Part shown: piece after piece, positions 9,418 to 18,673 of the stretch
Layout: every line of letters starts with the position of its first letter
How positions within the stretch are numbered: position 1 is the first letter of the stretch
Origin: Tateyamaria sp. ANG-S1
GTDB lineage: Bacteria; Pseudomonadota; Alphaproteobacteria; Rhodobacterales; Rhodobacteraceae
DNA length: 64,000 bases
Direction of reading: 5' to 3'
Assembly (NCBI RefSeq): GCF_000814025.1
Contig: NZ_JWLL01000006.1
Coordinates: 186,001 to 250,000, forward strand
Position numbers and translations under genes: made by a program
The notes under the pieces: model-generated
Database searches by the model: none
What the model was told of the DNA's origin: nothing
Seen by the model: the letters and a program-made list of their open reading frames with translations, nothing else

Positions 9418-9920
9418 TGCCGTTTTCTTTCAAAGAAAACGGGCCGGAATTTTTGAAAAATTCCGTTTGCGCGGCAGTGACAGCGGTGGCTCTGGTTGGG
9501 TCAGCGTCGGCTGTGACACTCATGGAGTGCGACCGGACCACGCACATCTCGCATGGGGGCGAAGCGGATCACATGGATCTAGGCGATGGCCGTGTGATGT
9601 GGCGCGATTGGTGGAGCCAGGAGGGGTCGGCAACGTCGTTTACCCTTGTCGACTGTGTGCCCGGTGCTGCGCTGACCTTCCGGACGCAGGAAGAGAACAT
9701 GGGCAATCGCTTGCCCTTTGACCGCACCGACGCCGCACTGCAAGTGATCAATCGACACGAAAGCGGCGCACGCGCTTTTGCCACCTTTGACCGCATGGCC
9801 GCCGATCTGGACGGGATCGCGCGGGACATCGACATCATCACGCTGGATGCAGAGCCTTGCGCATGCGCCGCACTCTACCCCGAGGCTCGGGGCGACAAGA
9901 CAGAATTCATGCTGGGCTGA
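9417..9920 (+). CDS. Secreted protein of unknown function; N-terminus encoded by palindromic element
   Basis: A 167-residue protein. Residues 1-32 read as a signal peptide (hydrophobic VCAAVTAVALVGSASA), followed by a mature domain with cysteines at MECDRT, LVDCVPG and ACACAALY. The first 16 codons are formed by two perfect palindromes (9420-9442 and 9445-9465), so the charged N-region FKENGPEFLKN is repeat-derived. No other start upstream of the hydrophobic core is available except the overlapping ATG at the nuoJ stop. No family recognised. It sits between nuoJ and nuoK. Confidence 0.6.
   Translation: MPFSFKENGPEFLKNSVCAAVTAVALVGSASAVTLMECDRTTHISHGGEADHMDLGDGRVMWRDWWSQEGSATSFTLVDCVPGAALTFRTQEENMGNRLPFDRTDAALQVINRHESGARAFATFDRMAADLDGIARDIDIITLDAEPCACAALYPEARGDKTEFMLG
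9420..9465 (+). repeat. Two adjacent perfect palindromes at the 5-prime end of an ORF
   Basis: First palindrome 9420-9442: arms of 11 bases (CCGTTTTCTTT and its complement) around one central base. Second palindrome 9445-9465: arms of 10 bases (CGGAATTTTT and its complement) around one central base. They are separated by two bases and together would fold as two stable hairpins in the nuo mRNA just after nuoJ. Such hairpin elements are usually intergenic in this group; here they lie inside a coding sequence. Confidence 0.85.
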
Positions 9921-9966
9921 GGCCCGGTAACAGACGACAAGCGGGGATATGCCCCGGAGGGACGAC

Positions 9967-10272
9967 ATGATAGGACTTGAACACTACCTGACGGTCGCGG
10001 CGACGCTGTTCGTCATCGGCATCTTCGGGCTTTTCCTGAACCGCAAGAACGTGATCATCCTGCTGATGAGCATCGAACTGATGCTCTTGGCGGTGAATAT
10101 CAACCTCGTGGCGTTCTCCAGCTTCCTGGACGACCTCGTCGGGCAGGTGTTCACCCTGTTCGTGCTGACCGTTGCGGCGGCCGAGGCGGCCATCGGTCTG
10201 GCCATCCTGGTCTGTTTCTTCCGCAACCGCGGTACCATCGCCGTCGAAGACGTCAACGTGATGAAGGGCTAA
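9967..10272 (+). CDS. nuoK: NADH-quinone oxidoreductase subunit K
   Basis: A 101-residue NuoK (ND4L homologue), the smallest core membrane subunit, with three helices and the conserved glutamates in [15 protein letters not shown] and [11 protein letters not shown] that line the proton channel. The ATG at 9967 has a strong ribosome binding site (GGAGGG, 9956-9961). A slightly earlier in-frame ATG at 9949 would place that site inside the gene and is rejected. It ends six bases before nuoL. Confidence 0.97.
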   Translation: MIGLEHYLTVAATLFVIGIFGLFLNRKNVIILLMSIELMLLAVNINLVAFSSFLDDLVGQVFTLFVLTVAAAEAAIGLAILVCFFRNRGTIAVEDVNVMKG

Positions 10273-10278
10273 GTCACA

Positions 10279-12345
10279 ATGGAAACCATCCTTCTCTTTG
10301 CCCCGCTTGTCGGCGCGCTGCTCTGCGGCTTTGGTTGGCGTGTTTTTGGTGAGGTCGCGGCCTGCTGGATCGCCACGGGCTTGCTGTTCCTGTCGGCTAT
10401 CCTGTCGTGGATTGTGTTCATCACCTTTGACGGCACGACCGAGACCATCCAGATCCTGCGGTTTATCGAAAGCGGCAGTCTGAGCACGGACTGGTCCATC
10501 CGTCTGGACCGGCTGACCGCGATCATGCTGATCGTGATCACGACGGTGTCGAGCCTCGTCCACCTCTATTCTTTCGGCTACATGGATCACGATCCGCAGT
10601 GGCGTGAAGGCGAAAGCTACAAACCCCGCTTCTTTGCTTACCTGTCTTTCTTTACCTTCGCGATGCTGATGCTGGTGACAGCTGATAACCTCGTGCAGAT
10701 GTTCTTTGGCTGGGAAGGCGTGGGCGTCGCATCCTACCTGCTGATCGGGTTCTACTACCGCAAGCCTTCCGCAAATGCGGCGGCCATCAAGGCGTTTGTC
10801 GTGAACCGGGTTGGTGATTTCGGCTTTGCCTTGGGCATCTTTGCGCTGTTCTTCCTGACCGACAGTATCAACTTCGACGACATCTTTGCCGCTGCACCTG
10901 AGTTGGCTGAGACGCAGCTGACCTTCCTCTGGAGCGAGTGGAACGCGGCGAACCTTGTGGCTTTCCTTCTGTTCATTGGCGCGATGGGCAAGTCGGCGCA
11001 GCTGATCCTGCACACATGGCTGCCGGACGCGATGGAGGGGCCGACGCCTGTGTCCGCGCTGATCCACGCCGCCACCATGGTGACGGCAGGTGTTTTCCTT
11101 GTGTGCCGCATGTCGCCGGTGATGGAGTTTGCGCCTGAGGCGATGGCATTTGTCACTGTGTTGGGTGCGATTACGGCCTTTTTTGCGGCGACCGTGGGGC
11201 TGGTGCAGACAGACATCAAGCGTGTGATCGCGTACTCTACCTGTTCGCAGTTGGGCTACATGTTCGTCGCTGCGGGCGTTGGCGTCTACTCGGTCGCGAT
11301 GTTCCACCTGTTCACGCACGCTTTCTTTAAGGCGATGCTGTTCCTTGGTGCCGGCTCGGTCATCCACGCCATGCACCATGAACAGGACATGACCAACTAC
11401 GGCGGGTTGCGGAAGAAGATCCCCTATACATTCTGGGCCATGATGATCGGCACGCTGGCCATCACTGGCGTGGGTATTCCGCTGACGGGCTGGATAGGCT
11501 TTGCGGGCTTCGCATCGAAGGATGCGGTGATTGAGAGCGCCTATGTTGGTTCGACCTTCGCCTTCTGGGCGTTGGTGATCGCGGCGCTGTTCACGTCTTT
11601 CTATTCGTGGCGCCTGATGTTCTTGACCTTCTATGGTGAGGCGCGCGGCGACAAGCACACGCATGAGCACGCGCATGAAAGCCCGATGGTCATGCTGATC
11701 CCGCTGGGTGTGCTGTCCCTGGGTGCGATGTTTGCTGGGGCGATCTGGTACTCGTCTTTCTTTGGCAAGCCGAACGAGGTGATCAAGTTCTTTGGCGGTC
11801 ATTACGAGGTACCTTCGGAAGAGATCAAAAATGCCGTGGCCGAGCGCAGCCCGAAAGCATCCGAGCTGAAGTATGTGATGGAAGATGCGCCGGGTGAGGC
11901 AGGGATCTACATCGCGCCTGAAAACACCGTCCTGCATGAGGCCCATTACGTGCCAACTTGGGTCAAGCTGTCGCCCTTTGTGTCGATGCTGCTGGGATTT
12001 ATCGTGGCGTACTGGTTCTACATCAAGAACCCCGCGCTGCCGGGACGTTTGGCCGAGAACCAGCGCCCGCTCTACCTGTTCCTGAAGAACAAGTGGTACT
12101 TTGATGAGCTCTATAACTTCATCTTTGTCGGACCTGCCATGTGGCTCGGCAAGAAGCTGTGGAAGCGCGGCGATGGTGACGTGATTGACGGCACGATCAA
12201 CGGGTTGTCGATGGGCGTTGTGCCCTTCATCACCCGCCTCGCGGGCCGTGCGCAGTCCGGCTACATCTTTACCTATGCCTTCGCCATGGTGATCGGGATT
12301 GCTGTCCTTGTCACCTGGATGACGCTCAGCGGAGGAGCGAACTGA
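10279..12345 (+). CDS. nuoL: NADH-quinone oxidoreductase subunit L
   Basis: A 688-residue NuoL (ND5 homologue), the distal antiporter-like proton-pumping subunit. Diagnostic segments are [19 protein letters not shown], the lysine-containing [19 protein letters not shown] and [19 protein letters not shown]. The C-terminal part includes the long lateral helix region and a final helix, so the gene is full length. From here to nuoN the operon contains no accessory genes. The stop overlaps the nuoM ATG by one base. Confidence 0.97.
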   Translation: METILLFAPLVGALLCGFGWRVFGEVAACWIATGLLFLSAILSWIVFITFDGTTETIQILRFIESGSLSTDWSIRLDRLTAIMLIVITTVSSLVHLYSFGYMDHDPQWREGESYKPRFFAYLSFFTFAMLMLVTADNLVQMFFGWEGVGVASYLLIGFYYRKPSANAAAIKAFVVNRVGDFGFALGIFALFFLTDSINFDDIFAAAPELAETQLTFLWSEWNAANLVAFLLFIGAMGKSAQLILHTWLPDAMEGPTPVSALIHAATMVTAGVFLVCRMSPVMEFAPEAMAFVTVLGAITAFFAATVGLVQTDIKRVIAYSTCSQLGYMFVAAGVGVYSVAMFHLFTHAFFKAMLFLGAGSVIHAMHHEQDMTNYGGLRKKIPYTFWAMMIGTLAITGVGIPLTGWIGFAGFASKDAVIESAYVGSTFAFWALVIAALFTSFYSWRLMFLTFYGEARGDKHTHEHAHESPMVMLIPLGVLSLGAMFAGAIWYSSFFGKPNEVIKFFGGHYEVPSEEIKNAVAERSPKASELKYVMEDAPGEAGIYIAPENTVLHEAHYVPTWVKLSPFVSMLLGFIVAYWFYIKNPALPGRLAENQRPLYLFLKNKWYFDELYNFIFVGPAMWLGKKLWKRGDGDVIDGTINGLSMGVVPFITRLAGRAQSGYIFTYAFAMVIGIAVLVTWMTLSGGAN

Positions 12346-13886
12346 TGGACAATATCCTTTCCATCACCACTTTCATGCCTGCGCTGGCGGCCTTGATCCT
12401 GGCCGTGTTCCTGCGGGGTGAGGATGAGGCGGCGCAGCGCAATGCCAAGTGGGTTGCGATGGCGACGACCATCATCACCTTCATCGCATCGCTGTTCATC
12501 CTGTTCGACTTCGATCGCAACGACACCGGCTTCCAGATGGTGGAGCAGGGCGAGTGGATCATGGGCCTAACCTACAAGATGGGGGTCGATGGGATCAGCG
12601 TTCTGTTCGTGATGCTGACCACCTTCATGATGCCGCTTGTTATCGCGGCGTCCTGGTCCGTGACGGACCGGGTCAAGGAATACATGATCGCCTTCCTGCT
12701 CTTGGAGACGCTGATGCTCGGCGTGTTCATGGCGCTGGATCTGGTCCTGTTCTACCTGTTCTTCGAGGCCGGCCTGATCCCGATGTTCCTGATCATCGGG
12801 ATCTGGGGCGGGGCGAACCGGATCTACGCGAGCTTCAAATTCTTCCTGTACACCTTCCTCGGCTCGGTGCTGATGCTGGTGGCGATGGTTGCGATGTATG
12901 CTGATGCGGGCACCACGGATATTGAAGCGCTGCTCAACCACCAGTTCGGGAGCGAAACGTTCAGCCTGCTGGGTATGCAGATCGTCGGCGGGATGCAGAC
13001 GATCCTGTTCCTCGCCTTCTTTGCCAGCTTTGCTGTCAAGATGCCGATGTGGCCGGTCCACACCTGGCTGCCTGATGCGCACGTGCAGGCCCCGACGGCG
13101 GGTTCAGTCGTGCTGGCGGCCATCCTGCTGAAGCTGGGTGGCTACGGGTTTATCCGCTTCTCCTTCTCCATGTTCCCGGTTGGATCAGAGGTGATGGCGC
13201 CGCTGGTTCTGTGGATGTCGGCGATCGCGATTGTCTACACATCGCTCGTGGCGCTGGTGCAGGACGATATGAAGAAGCTGATCGCCTATTCGTCCGTTGC
13301 CCACATGGGCTTTGTGACGATGGGCATCTTCTCGGCCAACCAGCAGGGCCTCGATGGCGCGATTTTCCAGATGCTGAGCCACGGCTTCATCTCCGGCGCG
13401 CTCTTCCTGTGCGTTGGCGTGATCTACGACAGGATGCACACGCGCGAGATTGATGCCTATGGCGGTCTGGTGAACCGGATGCCGGCCTATGCTCTGATCT
13501 TTATGCTGTTCACCATGGCCAATGTGGGCCTGCCGGGCACCTCCGGGTTCGTGGGCGAGTTCCTGACGCTGATGGCGGTGTTCCAGGTCAACACGTTGGT
13601 GGCGGCTGTGGCGACGACCGGTGTGATCTTCTCTGCCGCCTACGCGCTTTGGCTTTACCGTCGGGTGGTCATGGGCGATCTGATCAAGGAGAGCCTGAAG
13701 TCGATCACTGATATGACGCGGCGGGAGAAGGCGATTTTCGCACCGCTGGTGGTGATGACGCTGCTGCTGGGTGTGTATCCGGCGCTGATCCTCGACATCA
13801 TCGGGCCGTCGGTGGCCGCCCTTGTGACACAATACGATACGGCGCTCGCCGCAGCTGAGGCTGCGACGATGGTTGCCGAGAATTAA
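12345..13886 (+). CDS. nuoM: NADH-quinone oxidoreductase subunit M
   Basis: A 513-residue NuoM (ND4 homologue), the second antiporter-like membrane subunit. The family segment [19 protein letters not shown] followed by [12 protein letters not shown] is present, as is the glutamate in [19 protein letters not shown] used in proton translocation. Length is normal. Translation is likely coupled to nuoL, whose TGA overlaps the ATG. A ribosome binding site for the next gene (AAGGAG) lies at its end. Confidence 0.97.
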   Translation: MDNILSITTFMPALAALILAVFLRGEDEAAQRNAKWVAMATTIITFIASLFILFDFDRNDTGFQMVEQGEWIMGLTYKMGVDGISVLFVMLTTFMMPLVIAASWSVTDRVKEYMIAFLLLETLMLGVFMALDLVLFYLFFEAGLIPMFLIIGIWGGANRIYASFKFFLYTFLGSVLMLVAMVAMYADAGTTDIEALLNHQFGSETFSLLGMQIVGGMQTILFLAFFASFAVKMPMWPVHTWLPDAHVQAPTAGSVVLAAILLKLGGYGFIRFSFSMFPVGSEVMAPLVLWMSAIAIVYTSLVALVQDDMKKLIAYSSVAHMGFVTMGIFSANQQGLDGAIFQMLSHGFISGALFLCVGVIYDRMHTREIDAYGGLVNRMPAYALIFMLFTMANVGLPGTSGFVGEFLTLMAVFQVNTLVAAVATTGVIFSAAYALWLYRRVVMGDLIKESLKSITDMTRREKAIFAPLVVMTLLLGVYPALILDIIGPSVAALVTQYDTALAAAEAATMVAEN

Positions 13887-13897
13887 GGAGCCGACGG

Positions 13898-15334
13898 ATG
13901 TCTGCTGATCTGACCATCATCCTGCCCGAGATCCTGCTGGCTGTGTTTGCCATGCTGGGCCTGATCGGCGCGGTCTATACGTCCAAGGACGATCTTGCCT
14001 CTCCGCTCCTCTGGGCAACCTCTGCCGTGTTTCTGGCTGTCGCGGCGTGGATCGGATTTACGGGCGAGGGCACGAATGTAGCCTTTGGCGGGATGTTCAT
14101 CGACGACGGGTTTTCGCGCTTTGCCAAGGTGACGATCCTTGTTTCCGCGGCGGCCGTTCTGTTGATGAGCGAAGGGTATATGTCGCAGCGCGGCCTCTTG
14201 CGCTTTGAATACCCGATGCTGGTGGCACTGGCCGCTGTCGGCATGATGACCATGGTGTCGGCGGGTGACCTGATGGCGCTCTACATGGGCCTCGAACTGC
14301 AGTCGCTGGCGCTGTACGTCGTGGCATCGCTGCGCCGTGACAGCGTCAAATCGACCGAGGCGGGCCTCAAGTATTTCGTCTTGGGTGCGCTGTCGTCGGG
14401 CCTGCTGCTCTATGGTGCATCGCTCGTCTATGGCTATGCCGGCACTACACTGTTCTCGGGCATCGTTCAGGTTGCGGAAGAGGGTGTGTCGCTGGGCCTC
14501 CTCTTTGGCCTCGTGTTCCTGATGGCGGGTTTTGCGTTCAAAGTCTCTGCCGTGCCGTTCCACATGTGGACGCCGGACGTCTACGAAGGCTCACCCACGC
14601 CCGTCACGGCCTTCTTTGCGACGGCCCCCAAGGTGGCTGCCATGGCGCTTTTTGCGCGCGTGATGCATGATGCCTTTGGCGGAGCGGTCGCGGACTGGCA
14701 ACAGGTCATGGCGCTCTTGTCGGTGCTGTCGATGTTCCTTGGTGCCTTCGCTGCGATTGGCCAGACCAACATCAAACGCCTGATGGCGTTTTCGTCCATT
14801 GCCCATATGGGGTACGCGCTGATGGGCCTTGCCTCCGGCACCGCGCTCGGGGTTGAGGCGATGCTCGTCTACATGGCGATCTATGTCACTATGAACATTG
14901 GCACATTCGCCTTCATCCTGATGATGGAGAAGGACGGCCAGCCGGTCGTCGAAATCTCATCGCTCAAGATGTATGCCAAGCGCGAGCCGGGCAAGGCGTG
15001 GGCGATGCTGTTCCTGATGTTCTCGCTCGCCGGCGTGCCGCCGATGCTGGGGTTCTTCGGTAAGTTCTATGTGCTGCGCGCGGCCTATGAAGGCGGGCTG
15101 GTGTGGCTGGCCATCGCGGGTGTGATCGCTTCGGTCATTGGTGCCGTCTATTACCTACGGATCGTCTACTACATGTTCTTTGGCGAGACGCAGGATGAGG
15201 GGCTGAATGGCGGCAAGTCTCCGATCCTTTGGGCGATGTTGATGGGGTCGGCGGCGGTCATGCTGTTTGGGATCATAAATATGTTCGGTGTGGATACGGC
15301 GGCGGCGGCTGCGGCGCTGACATTGGTGAACTAG
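13898..15334 (+). CDS. nuoN: NADH-quinone oxidoreductase subunit N
   Basis: A 478-residue NuoN (ND2 homologue), the third antiporter-like subunit. It shows the [17 protein letters not shown] segment and [18 protein letters not shown] with the conserved lysine. The ribosome binding site AAGGAG stands just before the ATG. It is the last complex I gene; the following 87 bases carry a small hairpin and a repeat-like element before birA. With nuoL and nuoM it forms the proton-pumping part of the membrane arm. Confidence 0.97.
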   Translation: MSADLTIILPEILLAVFAMLGLIGAVYTSKDDLASPLLWATSAVFLAVAAWIGFTGEGTNVAFGGMFIDDGFSRFAKVTILVSAAAVLLMSEGYMSQRGLLRFEYPMLVALAAVGMMTMVSAGDLMALYMGLELQSLALYVVASLRRDSVKSTEAGLKYFVLGALSSGLLLYGASLVYGYAGTTLFSGIVQVAEEGVSLGLLFGLVFLMAGFAFKVSAVPFHMWTPDVYEGSPTPVTAFFATAPKVAAMALFARVMHDAFGGAVADWQQVMALLSVLSMFLGAFAAIGQTNIKRLMAFSSIAHMGYALMGLASGTALGVEAMLVYMAIYVTMNIGTFAFILMMEKDGQPVVEISSLKMYAKREPGKAWAMLFLMFSLAGVPPMLGFFGKFYVLRAAYEGGLVWLAIAGVIASVIGAVYYLRIVYYMFFGETQDEGLNGGKSPILWAMLMGSAAVMLFGIINMFGVDTAAAAAALTLVN

Positions 15335-15365
15335 GCGCTTGATGGCAAATCAGCCCTTCCTTCTC

Positions 15366-15380
15366 GGTGGCAAAGCCACC
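15366..15380 (+). other. Short hairpin after nuoN
   Basis: GGTGGC (15366-15371), loop AAA, GCCACC (15375-15380). It lies in the 87-base gap between nuoN and birA and is not followed by a T-run, so it is at best a weak stop or processing signal; birA may still be expressed by read-through from nuo. Confidence 0.45.
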
Positions 15381-15391
15381 TGTCAGGCAAT

Positions 15392-15420
15392 GGGGCAGGA
15401 TTTTTTGGCAACAGGAAAGT
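15392..15420 (+). repeat. Degenerate copy of dispersed GGATTTTTT...ACAGG element
   Basis: This stretch (core GGATTTTTTGGCAACAGG) resembles, with several mismatches, the right half of the 40-base element at 39526-39565 and 52526-52565. Its end supplies the purine-rich AGGAAAG that acts as the ribosome binding site of birA. The relation is by eye and could be convergence. Confidence 0.4.
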
Positions 15421-15421
15421 C

Positions 15422-16171
15422 ATGAGCGCTTGGCCTTCAGGCTACGGGCGGCGTGTGTTGCCATCGGTGGACTCGACGCTCAGCGAAGCGGCGCGTATCG
15501 CATCCGATCTCTCGGGCCCTGAATGGATTTTGGCGCTGACCCAGACAGCGGCACGCGGTCGGCGTGGTCGGGCGTGGTCGATGCCCGAGGGAAACTTTGC
15601 TGGCACGCTTGTGTTGCCCCTGGACGAGACGCCGGGGCAGGCGGCCCTGCGATCCTTTGTCATGTCACTTGCCTTGCGGGACGCTTTTGTTGCGGCGACG
15701 GGGCGAGAGGATGCCTTTGCCCTGAAGTGGCCCAATGATGTGCTTCTGCGCGGCGGCAAGGTTGCCGGCATCCTGCTGGAAAGCATTGGCAGCGGTGCCG
15801 GTATCACGCATCTGGCGATCGGGATTGGGGTCAACCTGGCCGCGGCTCCCGCGGTGAGCGAGGTAGAGCAAGGCGCCGTGCGGCCTGCTGCGCTGAAAAC
15901 GGCCCTTGGTACGGTCATCTCGCCCGAAGACTTTCTCGACCTCTTGGCCGCGGCCTATGCCCGATATGAGGATCAGCTCCGCACCTATGGCTTTGCGCCG
16001 ATCCGGACAGCGTGGCTTGCCCACGCGGCGCGTCTGGGGGAGCCGATCAAGGCCCGGACCACGCGGGACGAATACATCGGCACTTTCGTGGACGTGGACG
16101 GGGATGGCCAACTTGTTCTAGAGACGGCCAAGGGCCGGATCACCATCCCGGCGGGTGACGTTTACTTCTGA
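15422..16171 (+). CDS. birA: Biotin--[acetyl-CoA-carboxylase] ligase
   Basis: A 249-residue biotin protein ligase that adenylates biotin and attaches it to the BCCP domain of biotin-dependent carboxylases. The catalytic ARGRRGRAW motif is at residues 44-52 and KWPNDVLLRGGKVAGILLE at 102-120. It lacks the N-terminal winged-helix domain of E. coli BirA, so it is a monofunctional enzyme and not a repressor. It opens a three-gene group birA-coaX-rnj, with only 11 bases before coaX. A C-terminal SH3-like cap domain is present. Confidence 0.95.
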   Translation: MSAWPSGYGRRVLPSVDSTLSEAARIASDLSGPEWILALTQTAARGRRGRAWSMPEGNFAGTLVLPLDETPGQAALRSFVMSLALRDAFVAATGREDAFALKWPNDVLLRGGKVAGILLESIGSGAGITHLAIGIGVNLAAAPAVSEVEQGAVRPAALKTALGTVISPEDFLDLLAAAYARYEDQLRTYGFAPIRTAWLAHAARLGEPIKARTTRDEYIGTFVDVDGDGQLVLETAKGRITIPAGDVYF

Positions 16172-16182
16172 GGGGGCAGGCC

Positions 16183-16956
16183 ATGCTTCTGACCATCGAC
16201 TGCGGCAACACGAATACTGTGTTTTCGATCTGGGACGGGACCAAGTTCCTGGCCACCTGGCGCACCTCGACCGAATGGCAGCGGACAGCGGATCAGTATT
16301 ATGTCTGGCTGTCGACACTGATGGAGTTCCAGAAGCTGGATGTGGAGATCACGGATGTGATCATCTCGTCCACCGTTCCGCGTGTGGTCTTCAACCTGCG
16401 CGTTCTATGCGACAGGTACTTCAATTGCCGCCCTTATGTCGTTGGCAAACCCGATTGCCTGCTGCCCGCGCCGCCGCGCGTGGACGAGGGCACGCAGATT
16501 GGCCCGGACCGTTTGGTAAACACGGCCGGAGCCTATGACCGCTGCGGGGGCGACCTGATCGTGGTTGATTTCGGCACCGCAACGACTTTTGATGTGGTGG
16601 CCTCGGACGGGGCCTATGTCGGTGGTGTGATTGCCCCCGGTGTGAACCTGAGCCTTGAGGCGCTGCACTCCGCCGCTGCCGCCCTGCCGCATGTGGACAT
16701 CACCAAGCCGCAGGCCGTAGTGGGTACCAACACGGTCGCCTGCATGCAGTCCGGCGTGTTTTGGGGTTACGTGGGCCTTGTCCGTGAGATATGTGCCAGA
16801 ATTAAAGCGGAGCGCGACCGCGACATGCGCGTGATTTCGACAGGGGGGCTGGCCCCTCTGTTCCAACAGTCCGAAACGCTGTTTGACGACTTTCAAGACG
16901 ATTTGACGATGCATGGCCTGACGGTCATTCATCGCTTTAACAAGGAAAACACCTAA
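16183..16956 (+). CDS. coaX: Type III pantothenate kinase
   Basis: A 257-residue CoaX, which phosphorylates pantothenate in the first committed step of coenzyme A synthesis. It belongs to the ASKHA fold: the N-terminal phosphate loop DCGNTNTVFSIW (residues 6-17), the GPDRLVNTAGAY segment and the second phosphate motif DFGTATTFDVV are all present. Type III kinases are insensitive to CoA feedback and need a monovalent cation. A ribosome binding site (GAGGGGG) precedes the ATG. It ends four bases before rnj. Confidence 0.96.
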   Translation: MLLTIDCGNTNTVFSIWDGTKFLATWRTSTEWQRTADQYYVWLSTLMEFQKLDVEITDVIISSTVPRVVFNLRVLCDRYFNCRPYVVGKPDCLLPAPPRVDEGTQIGPDRLVNTAGAYDRCGGDLIVVDFGTATTFDVVASDGAYVGGVIAPGVNLSLEALHSAAAALPHVDITKPQAVVGTNTVACMQSGVFWGYVGLVREICARIKAERDRDMRVISTGGLAPLFQQSETLFDDFQDDLTMHGLTVIHRFNKENT

Positions 16957-16960
16957 ACTT

Positions 16961-18631
16961 ATGAGCAGTGAACGTTTGATCTACCTGCCCCTCGGGGGGG
17001 CGGGTGAAATTGGTATGAATGCCTATGTCTATGGGTACGGGCCGCAGGATGCCGAGCGGCTGATCGTGGTCGATCTGGGCGTGGCCTTTCCCGATATGGA
17101 CGGCACACCGGGCGTGGATCTGATCCTGCCCGACATTGCCTGGCTGGCAGAGCGGAAGGACCGGATTGACGGTATCTTTGTCACCCACGCGCACGAGGAC
17201 CACGTCGGCGCTGTGGCCCACACCTATGAGCAGCTTGGCGCACCGATCTATGCACGCCCCTTCACCGCGAACATCGCGCGGCGGAAGATGGACGAACACG
17301 GGCACCCCGACAATGCCGTGCGTGTTGTGGCGGGCTGGCCCGATCAGGTGCAGGCGGGGCCGTTCAAGGTGGGCTTTCTGCCGATGTCCCACTCGATCCC
17401 GGAAAGTGCAGGCCTGATCATCGACAGCCCCGAGGGCCGCGTGATCCACTCCGGTGATTTCAAGCTGGACCCGACCCCTGTGGTGGGTGAACCCTTTGAC
17501 CCGGACCTGTGGGCCGAGGTCAGCAAGGACGGGGTCAGGGCGCTGATTTGTGACAGCACCAACGTCTTTTCGCAGCATCCCGGTCGGTCTGAACTGTCCT
17601 TGGGACCGGAGATCGAGAAGCTGGTGCGCGGGCACGAGACGGGGATGGTTGTGGCGACGACCTTCGCCTCCAACGTGGCGCGGGTGAAGACGCTGGCTGA
17701 GGCTGGTGTCGCTGCTGGGCGGTCTATCGTTCTGCTGGGCCGCGCGATGCGCCGGATGATTGAGGCTGCCATTGAGACGGGCGTGCTGACTGATTTCCCG
17801 ACCGTTGTCAGCCCCGAGGATGCAAAGAGCATTCCGCGCGAAAACCTGATGTTGTTGGTGACTGGTTCGCAGGGTGAGCGGCGGGCAGCCTCTGCCCAAC
17901 TGGCAAATGGCAAGTATATGGGGTTGGAGCTGAAGGAAGGGGACCTGTTTTTGTTCTCCTCCAAGACCATTCCGGGCAATGAAAAGGGTGTGATCCGCAT
18001 CATCAACCAGCTCTCTGAGAAGGGTGTGGATGTTGTTGATGATTCCTCTGGCCTCTATCACGTGTCGGGCCACGCCAATGGCCCTGATCTGGAGCGGTTG
18101 CAGGACATCGTGAACCCGCAGATCGTTGTGCCGATGCACGGCGAACACCGGCACTTGCGTGCGCATGTTAAGCTGGCCGAGGGCAAGGGCCGTACGGGTG
18201 TGCTGGCTGTGAACGGGATGATGATTGATCTGTCGGGTAACGCGCCGACCGTGGCCGAATATATCGAAACCGGACGGACGTATCTGGACGGTGCGGTCCA
18301 AATTGGCGCGCTCGACGGTGTTGTCCGCGACCGTATCCGCATGGCGCTGAACGGGCATGTGCTGGTGACACTGATCCTCGATGAAGAGGATGAGCCATTG
18401 GGCGAGCCGTGGTGCGAGCTGATGGGACTGGCGGAGACGGGGCGGTCGAAGGCCGCGCTGGTCGAGGTGCTGGAAGAAGATCTGGGTCAGTTCCTGGGCC
18501 GGGCCGATGCCAAGACGCTGCGCGACGACGACAGCCTGACCGAAGCATTGCGCCGGATCGTGCGCAAGTCAGCGCAGGACGAGATTGGCAAGAAGCCGGA
18601 AGTGACCGTGGTGATTAGCCGGATGCATTGA
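16961..18631 (+). CDS. rnj: Ribonuclease J
   Basis: A 556-residue metallo-beta-lactamase / beta-CASP ribonuclease with endo- and 5-prime exonuclease activity in mRNA decay and rRNA maturation. The zinc motif HAHEDH is at residues 76-81, the HSGDFKLD motif supplies the metal-bridging Asp, and the beta-CASP motifs HVSGHANG and VVPMHGEHRHL follow. The C-terminal domain (about residue 460 on) mediates oligomerisation. It starts four bases after coaX without a good ribosome binding site, so coupling is likely. It is the last gene before a strong hairpin terminator. Confidence 0.96.
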   Translation: MSSERLIYLPLGGAGEIGMNAYVYGYGPQDAERLIVVDLGVAFPDMDGTPGVDLILPDIAWLAERKDRIDGIFVTHAHEDHVGAVAHTYEQLGAPIYARPFTANIARRKMDEHGHPDNAVRVVAGWPDQVQAGPFKVGFLPMSHSIPESAGLIIDSPEGRVIHSGDFKLDPTPVVGEPFDPDLWAEVSKDGVRALICDSTNVFSQHPGRSELSLGPEIEKLVRGHETGMVVATTFASNVARVKTLAEAGVAAGRSIVLLGRAMRRMIEAAIETGVLTDFPTVVSPEDAKSIPRENLMLLVTGSQGERRAASAQLANGKYMGLELKEGDLFLFSSKTIPGNEKGVIRIINQLSEKGVDVVDDSSGLYHVSGHANGPDLERLQDIVNPQIVVPMHGEHRHLRAHVKLAEGKGRTGVLAVNGMMIDLSGNAPTVAEYIETGRTYLDGAVQIGALDGVVRDRIRMALNGHVLVTLILDEEDEPLGEPWCELMGLAETGRSKAALVEVLEEDLGQFLGRADAKTLRDDDSLTEALRRIVRKSAQDEIGKKPEVTVVISRMH

Positions 18632-18633
18632 AA

Positions 18634-18655
18634 AAGGCGGACCAGGGTCCGCCTT
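18634..18655. terminator. Bidirectional terminator between rnj and DEAD-box helicase genes
   Basis: Perfect ten-base inverted repeat AAGGCGGACC (18634-18643) and GGTCCGCCTT (18646-18655) in the 42-base gap between two convergent genes. The stem begins with A-rich sequence on the plus side and ends CCTTA, so it can serve both strands. Confidence 0.8.
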
Positions 18656-18673
18656 ACAATTGCGTGGCGCCCG

